From NCBI GenBank assembly GCA_015069695.1, contig JADCRZ010000011.1:89410-153409 (forward strand): a stretch of DNA of 64,000 nucleotides, in the 5' to 3' direction. The position numbers and the translations under genes are program-made. The stretch is from Williamsia sp. Lineage in GTDB: Bacteria; Bacteroidota; Bacteroidia; Chitinophagales; Chitinophagaceae. Positions 19,119 to 28,303 of the stretch are shown one piece after another. Each line of letters opens with the position of its first letter. The stretch's first letter is position 1. A model generated the notes under the pieces. That model was given only the letters and a program-made list of their open reading frames with translations, was not told the DNA's origin and did not search any database.

Positions 19119-20362
19119 GAATGATAAGCGCTTGGGTCGTTCCAGACTTCTTCTGTAGCAGTGGCCAGCCGGTCGATGTCTTCCCGGGTATGGGTTGCCA
19201 TGATGCTGATCCGGAACCGTTCCCCTCCCGGCGGTACGGCCGGGTATTCGATGGGGTTGACAAATATGCCTTTCTGGTGAAATAAAAAGGCTGCCTTTTC
19301 CAGGCTCATTTGTTCCGGTAATTTCAGCGCGATGATAGCGGCCTGCGGGGGTACGCAAAAACCAAAGGGTGCCAGCTTTTGAATGGCATAGGCTGCATTC
19401 TGCTGCAATTGCTTGCGCAGCCACGGTTCTGCATGGATCACTTCCAATCCGGCAAGTACAGTGGCAACAACCGGTGGCGGCAGGGAAGCAGAAAACACAT
19501 ACGATCTGGCATGATAGCGCAGGTATTCTACCAGTCCGGCAGAAGCGGCAACAAATCCGCCACAGGTGGCAAATGCTTTGCTGAATGTTCCCATGGTGAT
19601 GTCAGCTTCGTGTGCGCATTGCAGGTAGGAAGCCGTGCCGCTTCCTTCTTCACCCAGCACCCCCGTACCATGCGCATCGTCTACCACCAGCATGGCGCCA
19701 TCCTGTTTGCACAACCGGGCAATTTGATCCAGCGGAGCCAGGTCTCCATCCATGGAAAACACGCCTTCCGTGCAAACAAAGACCGTTCCCTGCTTTGGTT
19801 TGGCTTCTTCCAGCAAAGCCGTCAATTGTGTTATGTTGTTGTGGAGGTAAGGGATCCCTTTGGCTCCCGTGAGCTGCAAGCCGTCATAAAGGGAAGCATG
19901 ACTTTTCTCATCATACAAGATCAAATCATTTGATCTGCACAGGGCACCTGCGATGCCTAAATTGGCAGCAAAACCCGATGAAAAGACCAGGGCTGCTTCT
20001 TGTGATTTAAACGCTGCCAGCCTTTCCTCCAGTTCTGCAATCAGCCGGTTGTATCCATTGAGCAGCGGAGGCCCACCCATGCCGCAGCCATAGCGGTCAA
20101 TCGTTTCTTTCACGCGTTGAACCACGTGCGGATGGGTTGCCAGGCCAAGATAATTGTTGGAAGCAAACATGAGCATGTTGCGCAAAGCGCCTGTAAACGG
20201 GTCTTGTACAGTTACCTCCCTGTCTGCTGCCGACAACAGGGTTCGTTTATACGTCAGCGTTCTTTCATTCAGCATACACCGGAAAGCTTGCATGCGGGCC
20301 GGCAAGGATTGTTGTACTGCCTGTTTGCCAAGCTCCCTGAGTTTGTTTTGCTTGCTTGTCAT
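19115..20362 (-). CDS. PLP-dependent alpha-oxoamine synthase-family enzyme (KBL/AONS/SPT-like)
   Basis: MLMFASNNYLGLATHPHV, VVDDAHGTGVLGEEGSG, TFSKAFATCGGFVAAS (PLP Lys). Start at 20362 (MTSKQNKLRELG). Confidence 0.85.
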   Translation of the reverse strand: MTSKQNKLRELGKQAVQQSLPARMQAFRCMLNERTLTYKRTLLSAADREVTVQDPFTGALRNMLMFASNNYLGLATHPHVVQRVKETIDRYGCGMGGPPLLNGYNRLIAELEERLAAFKSQEAALVFSSGFAANLGIAGALCRSNDLILYDEKSHASLYDGLQLTGAKGIPYLHNNITQLTALLEEAKPKQGTVFVCTEGVFSMDGDLAPLDQIARLCKQDGAMLVVDDAHGTGVLGEEGSGTASYLQCAHEADITMGTFSKAFATCGGFVAASAGLVEYLRYHARSYVFSASLPPPVVATVLAGLEVIHAEPWLRKQLQQNAAYAIQKLAPFGFCVPPQAAIIALKLPEQMSLEKAAFLFHQKGIFVNPIEYPAVPPGGERFRISIMATHTREDIDRLATATEEVWNDPSAYHS

Positions 20363-20372
20363 ATTTCCCGGT

Positions 20373-21416
20373 TTAAGGGTGCGACCATTGTTCCTGTTGC
20401 TGCAGGAGCAGACTGAAATAAGCCCGCACGTTTCCGCCGGCTTCCGCAAATAAGTTGGGAACCAGGGCCGGAGCGCAGGCAACGGAGAGAGAGCCGGATA
20501 AGAAGCAAAGCTTTCTTTCCATTGTTGCCCTGCCCAGCAAAACCGGTTGCCAGTCTTCCCGCCGGCTTGCCGCCAAAAACTCCGGCTGCTTTAATGCAGG
20601 AATGCTAAACAGGAGCTCATACTCCCCGTGCGGACCAGCCATAAACATCCACGCGGGTAGTCCGCTCAACTGCTGTACAGGCAGGATGGCAGGATGCAGT
20701 ACATCGTCGAGGGGTACCGTGAGCTCGAAACCTGTTTCATTCAGCTCCGAAAGGACCGAGAGCGCCGGGAACAATCCGTCACTGGTATCCATACACGCTG
20801 TTGCATGCTGCCTGATAAACCTGCTCTCCTGCAGGCGGGCAAAGGGTTTGTAAGCAATGGCAGCTGAGGGATTGAACAACCTGCCGTAAGCATAGGCATT
20901 GCCTGCTCCCAGTCGCGCGGTCGCATAGAGATAATCACCTGGTTTTATCCCGGTGCGCAGCAAGGGTTTGCCTGATTCCAGCTGGGCGATTGCCGTTGCG
21001 CTGGTTGAGCAGGCAACACCCAAATTGGTGTCTCCACCCAGCACATAGATCCCGTAAGCACTGCAGGCTCCATGGATGCCTGCCTTAAATCCTTCCAGCC
21101 AGTCGGGGCCTTGTTGAACAGGCAGCACGAGCGAAAGGAGCAAGCCCATCGGTGCTGCGCCAACTGCTGCCAGATCGCTGAGAGGGGCTGTCACCGTCAT
21201 CCAGCCGATCAGGTGGGGATCGCTGTATAAACCTTCCCTGATCTCTTCATGGATGCCGTCTGTTTTAAACACCATGTATTTCTCCGGCTCGCCCGGGAGC
21301 CGGATGATTTCTGCATCTGCCTGCAGCAAACCGTTTACCTGCGCCGGATGCCGGGGAAAACTGCCGGCTACTGACATGGTAAACGCCATCTCCTTATTAA
21401 AAATAGATTCCTGCAC
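20373..21416 (-). CDS. AIR synthase/ThiL-like ATP-dependent kinase-family protein
   Basis: VFKTDGIHEE.., TAPLSDLAAVGAAPMGLLLSL, VLGGDTN, CMDTSDGLFPAL: ThiL/PurM fold motifs. Confidence 0.75.
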   Translation of the reverse strand: MQESIFNKEMAFTMSVAGSFPRHPAQVNGLLQADAEIIRLPGEPEKYMVFKTDGIHEEIREGLYSDPHLIGWMTVTAPLSDLAAVGAAPMGLLLSLVLPVQQGPDWLEGFKAGIHGACSAYGIYVLGGDTNLGVACSTSATAIAQLESGKPLLRTGIKPGDYLYATARLGAGNAYAYGRLFNPSAAIAYKPFARLQESRFIRQHATACMDTSDGLFPALSVLSELNETGFELTVPLDDVLHPAILPVQQLSGLPAWMFMAGPHGEYELLFSIPALKQPEFLAASRREDWQPVLLGRATMERKLCFLSGSLSVACAPALVPNLFAEAGGNVRAYFSLLLQQQEQWSHP

Positions 21417-21702
21417 GGGGTAAAGTATAGATTGCCAAAGGAAGCTGTTTTTCAGCGCTAATAAAAGGGTGATTTTACCTGATAATGGATGGATGAGCCG
21501 TGTAAGTTCTCTAAGCTATCGTTTTAAACCGGAACAGAAAAATTGCATTTGGCCTGCGCAGGGTGCGGCTTGGCAATTTCCTGTTTCCATTTGATAACCC
21601 TATCCGGTGAAAGCAAACTGCCAATCCAACCGGGGCAACTGCCAAACAGCCAAGCAGAAAGTTGTATATTAAGGTATATTTAGTCACACCAGCAACCAAC
21701 AT

Positions 21703-24700
21703 GTGAAACCAGGCTGCATCCTTATATTGATGTTTAGTGTGTTTTCCCTGCGGGCACAGGTAGATTCCATTCCTGTATTTAAACAGGTGATCCTGCCTGG
21801 TTCCCCTTCTATCACCTCTGAATATTTCTTTTTCTCGGAAGATGGACTGATGTGGTTTTCCACCGCGCAAGGCTTAAACTCCTTTGATGGTTCTGACCTG
21901 GTATGCCATTCATCCCTGCAGCAAGCAAATTTATTTTCACTCAACTACATCAATGCCATGGTAGAAGACGACCGGCATAATTTCTACATAGGCACACCTG
22001 CCGGATTGTATTATTATAACCGGTCTGCAGGGTCATACACCGACATCGCCATTTCTCCACGCAAGGGCGGTCCTTTGTTTCATCCCGGCATCGCAGCCTT
22101 GCACCTTGATCACAAAGGCGTTTTGTTTGCCGGATCTGCCAACAGCGGATTGCTGGTATACGACCCTGCTGCCACCCGTTTGGCGCATTACAATCTCGAC
22201 AACTCAACACGGATTGATTGGCAGGACCGCTCGCTGAATACCGTTGTTAGCTTTGCCCCTCATGCAACCGATGAAAGCAAGCTTTGGATCGGTAGCTTTC
22301 ATGGTATTTACTTGTTCGATAAAGTCAAAAAGACATTTCTGCAAAACTTCCGGATCGTAACAGATGTCTATCATCAATATGCTCCTTTTTCAACCGGCCA
22401 TGTTAGCGTGGACGTGCAGCGCATGGATGTAGTCAATGATAGCATCATTTGGTTCAACTCCTGGGCCGGTGGCTTTGCCTGCTATAATACCAGGACCGGT
22501 GAGGTAACAATCCCTTTTGGAAGGTCAGGCCTCTTTCACGCAAAACATGTTTACTACGGATACATCATTCCGGAATTTGTGAAATGGTCACCGGGAAAAT
22601 ACCTGCTGGGTGTTTACAATGGACAAACAGCTATCTATGATACGCGGAGTGGCAACGCCCGGTATTTCAAGGTCGCTGACAACAAATACACGGAAGAGCA
22701 AACAAAATTTGTTACGCAGGACAGGCGGGGAAATACCTGGTTGCTGCAAAGGGGACGCTTGTATGTATCATTGCCGCCCGGTTTGCGGCTGCGCACAGTG
22801 GAAGTGCCCAATCAAACGGCGGTCAGTTTTTCAAGACCGGATATGCGGGGGATCTGGTTTGATACTGCAACCGGTTTTTTCTACGGCGCTTTCATGAGTT
22901 CAACGGGGGTGCACGTATTTGATACCAGTTTCAGGCTGCAAACAATAATACCCACCCCCTTGATCAACAGTTTTTTTTCTTATGCTTCCAGTCTGGACAA
23001 GGAAATTATCAAAGACGGCAGCGGCCGGTTCTGGACAACCGGCTGGAAAACCCATGTGCTGCTGCCCGGTAAAAAAAGGTTTGAGCCCGTTGAAAAAGTC
23101 TTTCCTTCCCTTTCCCGGATGGGCACAGAAAATCTATTCGATGGCCTCCTGGTTTCCCGCAAGGGCGATATACTGATCAGGAGAACCGATGGCCTTCTCT
23201 ACCAGATCAACCACCACTCTCTGAAAGTTGATAGCTTGTATTGTAAGCCCCTGAGCAACTCGGGCGCGGAGATACGCATGACCAAAAACTGGTATGATGG
23301 AGACAGAAACATGGTTTACCTCACTGCCAAGAATTGCCTGGAACAGGTTTCGCTCGATGATGGAAAGCACAGGCGGGTGCCGAACCTCTCTTTACTGGGC
23401 AACTCCCCGCTGCCTCACTATGGTGCTTGCCTGTGCACGCTGGATGCAGCAGGAAGGATCTGGTGCATGGTGCGGGAATCAGGTGTCCGCATCATTGACC
23501 CCCATTCGCTCCGCTGTATAGATTCCATCGAGTTCGGCAGCAGGGGATTGATCAGGGGCGGCTATACAGCGATTGTGGGCGGGCTGCGCAATTACATGCT
23601 GTTCCGTGCACAGAACGGGGTGGTGGTATACGATACCAGAAAGCAACAATCATTTTTCTTTGACCACTCCAATGGTTTGGCTTCTCCCGACCTCAAATCC
23701 CTTTTGTACAGTCATGGCTATATGCTGGTCGGTGAGAACAGTTCCTTTGAGTATTTCAACCTCACTGATCTTGATAATTATTCCACAGAGATCATTCCTT
23801 ATGTAAATACGATCATGGCAGATACCTTGCCTGTTTTTGTCCGCGCAGACCTCCGGCAGCATGCACCCCTCCGTTTGCCGCATGACCAGAATACCTTGAT
23901 GATCAGTTTTTCTGCCACAGAATTTTTCTTTCCGGAGCGTCTTGAATATGCGTACCGGCTGAAGGGTATTGATAACAAATGGCATTGCGTGAATTCATCA
24001 AACCGGAAAATTTCTTATTCACAGCTAAAGCCGGGCACCTATGTATTTTGCCTGATGGCACAGCGGGAGGGAGGCAACTGGCAGGGCAAGGCGGTGGAGT
24101 ATACGATCAGCATCGTACCGGCATTCTGGCAAACACTTTTATTTAAGTTGCTGGTAGGTTTGGCTGTGGCAACCGGCGCTTACCTGCTTTACCGCAGGCG
24201 CATTACCTTTATCAGGCAACAACACGTGCGGCAAGCCGCCCAGGAAAAAGCCCTGCTCGAATTGGAAGCCCGCGCCCTCCGCTCCCAGATGAATCCGCAT
24301 TTTATTTTTAACAGCCTGAACTCCATCAAATCCCTGATCAACAAAAATCAGAATGAACCCGCCGCTGTTTATCTCACCACTTTTTCAAAGCTGATCCGGA
24401 CCCTTTTTCAGCATTCAGACAAGCGCGAGATCAGTCTCTACGAAGAACTGGAAACCTGCCGCCTGTACACACAACTGGAGAAAATGCGCTTTGGGGAGAA
24501 AGTTGATTTTGTTTTTGATATCGAAGAAGGGATTGACCTGAAAGACATCAAAGTGCCTGCCCTGGTGCTGCAGCCTTTTATTGAAAACGCCATCTGGCAT
24601 GGACTGATACCCAGGGAGGAAGGTGGCAAGCTGGCTGTAACGGTGAGCCAGCACGATGGAACGGTGGAGTGCACGATTGATGACAACGGGGTAGGGAGGG

Positions 24701-24894
24701 ATGTGTCTGCAAAATACAAAACCGGACTGGCTGTTTATGAATCAAAAGGCATTTCGCTCACCCAATCGCGCCTTCGCCTGGACAAGCTCATGAACAACCG
24801 GGAAGATACGCTCCTGATCATCGATAAGAAGGATGAAAAGGACTGTGCGGCAGGTACTACCGTGATCATCCGTTTTACTCAACACAACAGCTGA
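21703..24894 (+). CDS. Two-component regulator propeller / LytS-type sensor histidine kinase
   Basis: N-terminal reg_prop-like repeats (FFFSEDGLMWFSTAQGLNSFDG), Y_Y_Y-like region, TM, then ALRSQMNPHFIFNSLNSIKSLI and ATPase region. GTG start at 21703. Confidence 0.9.
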   Translation: MKPGCILILMFSVFSLRAQVDSIPVFKQVILPGSPSITSEYFFFSEDGLMWFSTAQGLNSFDGSDLVCHSSLQQANLFSLNYINAMVEDDRHNFYIGTPAGLYYYNRSAGSYTDIAISPRKGGPLFHPGIAALHLDHKGVLFAGSANSGLLVYDPAATRLAHYNLDNSTRIDWQDRSLNTVVSFAPHATDESKLWIGSFHGIYLFDKVKKTFLQNFRIVTDVYHQYAPFSTGHVSVDVQRMDVVNDSIIWFNSWAGGFACYNTRTGEVTIPFGRSGLFHAKHVYYGYIIPEFVKWSPGKYLLGVYNGQTAIYDTRSGNARYFKVADNKYTEEQTKFVTQDRRGNTWLLQRGRLYVSLPPGLRLRTVEVPNQTAVSFSRPDMRGIWFDTATGFFYGAFMSSTGVHVFDTSFRLQTIIPTPLINSFFSYASSLDKEIIKDGSGRFWTTGWKTHVLLPGKKRFEPVEKVFPSLSRMGTENLFDGLLVSRKGDILIRRTDGLLYQINHHSLKVDSLYCKPLSNSGAEIRMTKNWYDGDRNMVYLTAKNCLEQVSLDDGKHRRVPNLSLLGNSPLPHYGACLCTLDAAGRIWCMVRESGVRIIDPHSLRCIDSIEFGSRGLIRGGYTAIVGGLRNYMLFRAQNGVVVYDTRKQQSFFFDHSNGLASPDLKSLLYSHGYMLVGENSSFEYFNLTDLDNYSTEIIPYVNTIMADTLPVFVRADLRQHAPLRLPHDQNTLMISFSATEFFFPERLEYAYRLKGIDNKWHCVNSSNRKISYSQLKPGTYVFCLMAQREGGNWQGKAVEYTISIVPAFWQTLLFKLLVGLAVATGAYLLYRRRITFIRQQHVRQAAQEKALLELEARALRSQMNPHFIFNSLNSIKSLINKNQNEPAAVYLTTFSKLIRTLFQHSDKREISLYEELETCRLYTQLEKMRFGEKVDFVFDIEEGIDLKDIKVPALVLQPFIENAIWHGLIPREEGGKLAVTVSQHDGTVECTIDDNGVGRDVSAKYKTGLAVYESKGISLTQSRLRLDKLMNNREDTLLIIDKKDEKDCAAGTTVIIRFTQHNS

Positions 24895-24897
24895 TTT

Positions 24898-25644
24898 ATG
24901 ATACGGGCAATCGTGATCGATGATGAACAAAGCTGCGTGGACAGCCTTTGTTTTGACCTGGAGAAATGCTGCCCGGACGTGCAGGTGCTTGAATGTTGCA
25001 CCTCACCCAAACAAGGCATCCTTGCCATTCGCAAACGCAAGCCTGACCTGGTTTTTCTGGATGTGCAGATGCCATGGATGAACGGCTTTGAGATGCTGGA
25101 GCTGATAGACGAGAAAAATTTCTCCGTCATTTTTACCACCGCATTCGATCAGTTTGCCGTCAGGGCTTTCCGGATCAGCGCGGTTGATTATTTGCTGAAA
25201 CCCATCGATGTTACCGAGCTGAAAGAAGCGGTGCAAAAAGTGGCAGAAAAGATCAACCCGCAAACAGGGCCTGCCCATATCGAGAATCTATTGCAGAATA
25301 TTCAGAAACCGGAAGCCAGCCGGCGCATTGCGTTTCGCGGAAGAGAGTCATATGAATTCATAGAGCCGCACAATATCTTGTACGCCCATGCCGAAGGCGC
25401 TTACTCCCACATCATCCTCACCAGCGGAAAAAAACTGGTGATCTCAAAAACGCTGAGCGACATCGAGGAAATGCTGCCGCCCAGCCATTTCCAGCGCATC
25501 CATCATTCTTCCCTGGTCAATATCAACCATGTCACCCATTTTTTTAAAACAGATGGCGGTTATGTTGTGCTCGACGGCGGTGAAAAGCTGGCCGTCAGCA
25601 ATTCAAAAAAGGAAGCCCTGATGGAAAAGCTGGGATTAAAATAA
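24898..25644 (+). CDS. LytTR-family response regulator
   Basis: Receiver domain (AIVIDDEQ, LVFLDVQMPWMNGFEML) and LytTR domain (HFQRIHHSSLVNINHV). 3 bp downstream of the kinase. Confidence 0.93.
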   Translation: MIRAIVIDDEQSCVDSLCFDLEKCCPDVQVLECCTSPKQGILAIRKRKPDLVFLDVQMPWMNGFEMLELIDEKNFSVIFTTAFDQFAVRAFRISAVDYLLKPIDVTELKEAVQKVAEKINPQTGPAHIENLLQNIQKPEASRRIAFRGRESYEFIEPHNILYAHAEGAYSHIILTSGKKLVISKTLSDIEEMLPPSHFQRIHHSSLVNINHVTHFFKTDGGYVVLDGGEKLAVSNSKKEALMEKLGLK

Positions 25645-25649
25645 GAATC

Positions 25650-26786
25650 TTAAGGTTTCAGCTTGATCACTTCCGACCCGGCCAGTAAAAAAGCACCGGC
25701 ACCATATACTTCCCAGCTTTCTTCGCTAAAGTTTTTCTGCGGATCAGCCCCGATCGGTTGAACCCAGCCTACCCGTCCTTCGGATGATACCAGGGTATTC
25801 AGGCTTGTCCAGGCTTTGCGCACTACGGGCCCGTATTTTGCCTTGTTCAGGATGCCCTGGTTGATGCCCCAGGCCAGAGCATAGCAATAAAATCCGGAGC
25901 CACTTCCTTCGCCGCCGGGATAAGATTCAGGATCAAGCAGGCTGGCGCGCCAGAGACCATCGGCTTGTTGCAGCGAAGCGATCTTCTCGGCCATTTCTTT
26001 GTAGATCGTAAGGTAGAAATTCCTGTTGCGGTAATTGGCCGGCAGCTCCTGGAGCAGCTTTACCAGTCCGCCCATTACCCAGCCATTGCCCCTCGACCAG
26101 AACACCAGCTTTCCGTTTTTTTCGCGCTTGCCTTCTCCCTGCTGGTTGATCAGGTAACTGGCATCGCGGGCAAAAAGATGATATTCTTTGTTGTACAACA
26201 GATTGTAAGTTTGTTTGAAAAGGGTATCGTTCAGGGTATAATAAGAAGGGTCTTTTAAGGTTGTGCCCAATTTGGCAAGCACAGGGGGGGCCATAAACAA
26301 GGCATCGCACCACCACCAGGTAATGCCGTGCTGCTGCACTTCACGGCCCGGAACCTGGCTCATTTTCTTAACCGTATCGATGGTGCCCTGGATTTTTTGC
26401 TGATCCTTTTTGATGCGGTACAGATCGATATAGGTTTGGCAAATGGCAATATCATCGGCGTGGTCGTAGCGGCGGCCGGGTTGCCAGCCGGTGCGCTCAC
26501 CCAGGGCGTTGAGAGAGTCAAGAATAGCCTGCGACCTGGTGGTATTGTAAGCAGCCACTACACCGGCGTAAAAAGCGCCGTTGGTCCAGTCGGTGGGTGG
26601 GTGTTTGGGATTTTTCAGCTGCCAGTCGGTTACGGCGAGCATGGTTTTTTTTATGTAATCGCTTTTAAACACATCTCCGGCTTTCTGCTGTGAGCGGGCA
26701 GGAAGCGCGAGGAGAGAAAACAAAAGCAAGGAACAAAAAGAAGAAAGGGGCAACCGGGAGAAAGGGTGATTAGGCCATTGTTTCAT
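25650..26786 (-). CDS. Glycoside hydrolase family 88/105-like (unsaturated rhamnogalacturonyl hydrolase)
   Basis: DWQLKNPKHPPTDWTNGAFYAGVVAAY, WWWCDALFMAPPVLAKLG, FWSRGNGWVMGGLVKLLQELP, signal peptide. Start at MKQWPNHPF. Confidence 0.85.
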   Translation of the reverse strand: MKQWPNHPFSRLPLSSFCSLLLFSLLALPARSQQKAGDVFKSDYIKKTMLAVTDWQLKNPKHPPTDWTNGAFYAGVVAAYNTTRSQAILDSLNALGERTGWQPGRRYDHADDIAICQTYIDLYRIKKDQQKIQGTIDTVKKMSQVPGREVQQHGITWWWCDALFMAPPVLAKLGTTLKDPSYYTLNDTLFKQTYNLLYNKEYHLFARDASYLINQQGEGKREKNGKLVFWSRGNGWVMGGLVKLLQELPANYRNRNFYLTIYKEMAEKIASLQQADGLWRASLLDPESYPGGEGSGSGFYCYALAWGINQGILNKAKYGPVVRKAWTSLNTLVSSEGRVGWVQPIGADPQKNFSEESWEVYGAGAFLLAGSEVIKLKP

Positions 26787-26835
26787 ATGCGTAAGAATTG
26801 TTGATGTTGTTGAGCGTGATGAAGGCTTGTATTGT

Positions 26836-28131
26836 TTATCCCTTATTTCGGGGAGCAATATAATCCATTGGCATGTAGGGAACCAGGGCGTCCGGGATTT
26901 TTATGCCCCCTTCCGCTGTCTGGTAATTTTCCATGATGGCTACTGTTGTTCTGCTGAGCGCAACGGCTGTTCCGTTGAGGGTATGCAAAAATTCGTTTTT
27001 GCCGGTATCGCCGTTTTTATAACGGATGTTCAGGCGGCGGGCCTGGTAGGTGGTGCAGTTGCTGGCAGACGTGATCTCACCATACTCGCCTTCTTCTCCC
27101 TTGCCGGGCATCCAGGCTTCTATGTCGTATTTTTTATAGGCCGGTGCTCCCAGGTCTGCAGAGCAGTTCAGCACGATATGATACGGAATGCCGAGGGCCT
27201 GGTAGATAGATTCTTCCAGCTCCCTGATCTGCTCCAGGATGCCATCGCTTTGTTCGGGCGTGCAGAAGGCAAACAGCTCGATCTTTTCAAACTGGTGTAC
27301 CCGGTACAATCCTTTGCTGGCGCGCCCTGCAGTGCCGGCTTCGCGGCGGAAACAATGGCTTTCGGCAACATAGAGCAGGGGCAGTCTTTGCGGGTCAAAC
27401 GTTTCGCTGGCATGCATACCGCCCACGGCTATTTCTGCGGTGGCAATCAGGCTCAGGTCTTCGCCATTCAGCTCATAGGTATTGCTTTCTGCACCCCGGG
27501 GAGCAAAGCCGATGCCCTGCAATACACCGTTTCTGGCCAGGTCAGGCGTTTGCAAGGGGATAAATCCATGCTCGATCGCTTTCTTAAAAGCAAATGATTT
27601 GATGGCATGCTGCAGCAACACCCCCTCCCTTTTCAGAAAATAAAACTTGGGACCCGTTACCTTGGCCCCAGCCTCAAAATCGATCAGGTCGAGCTCGCGG
27701 CCCAGTTCCACATGATCCATGGGTTTAAAATCAAATTGCCCGGGTTCCAGGTGGGTCTTAAAAATTTTGTTGTCGGCATCACTGTTGCCCACGGGTACAT
27801 CGGGCGACATCCAGTTGGGCAGCTTCAGTGAAGCATCGTTGAAGTTGCTGAGGATGGAATTATAATAGGTGGTCAGTTCCGCGATCTGTTGTTTTAATTC
27901 GCGGCCTGCAGTAACGTAGGAGGGTTTCTCTGCTACAGGAACCGATTTGATCAGCTCTGCATTTTTGTTTGCCTGCGCCCGCAGGGCTTCTAATTCCTGC
28001 TCGGCTTTGAGCTTGGCTGTGTACAGCTCTACTACCTGGTCAACATCGGCATCTACCTGGCGGGCCTTGATGTTGTTTTTCATGGCCTCTACCAGTTCAG
28101 GTTTGCCGATCAGTTCTTTTACGTTTATCAT
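26836..28131 (-). CDS. serS: Serine--tRNA ligase
   Basis: N-terminal coiled coil and class II motifs (CFRREAGTAGRASKGLYRVHQFEKIELF; TLNGTAVALSRTTVAIMENYQ). Confidence 0.93.
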   Translation of the reverse strand: MINVKELIGKPELVEAMKNNIKARQVDADVDQVVELYTAKLKAEQELEALRAQANKNAELIKSVPVAEKPSYVTAGRELKQQIAELTTYYNSILSNFNDASLKLPNWMSPDVPVGNSDADNKIFKTHLEPGQFDFKPMDHVELGRELDLIDFEAGAKVTGPKFYFLKREGVLLQHAIKSFAFKKAIEHGFIPLQTPDLARNGVLQGIGFAPRGAESNTYELNGEDLSLIATAEIAVGGMHASETFDPQRLPLLYVAESHCFRREAGTAGRASKGLYRVHQFEKIELFAFCTPEQSDGILEQIRELEESIYQALGIPYHIVLNCSADLGAPAYKKYDIEAWMPGKGEEGEYGEITSASNCTTYQARRLNIRYKNGDTGKNEFLHTLNGTAVALSRTTVAIMENYQTAEGGIKIPDALVPYMPMDYIAPRNKG

Positions 28132-28303
28132 CCGGTTTGTTCTTGATAAATTAATTGCTTGTAAAATGCAGGTTCAACCTGCACCTACAGGGTGGAAAAC
28201 GGGCAAAAATAGAAAAATTACACCATGATGCGCCCACGGGTTCTACATCGTACTTAACTGGTAAAAACAGGCTGCTTGTTGTAAGTGCAGTTCCTGTATA
28301 TTT

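Noticed and set aside
19119-19424. N-terminal ~100 aa of the 18042-19424 track ORF
   Set aside because: Overlaps the upstream oxoamine synthase out of frame and is low-quality sequence; the true start is ATG 19118 in an ATGA overlap.
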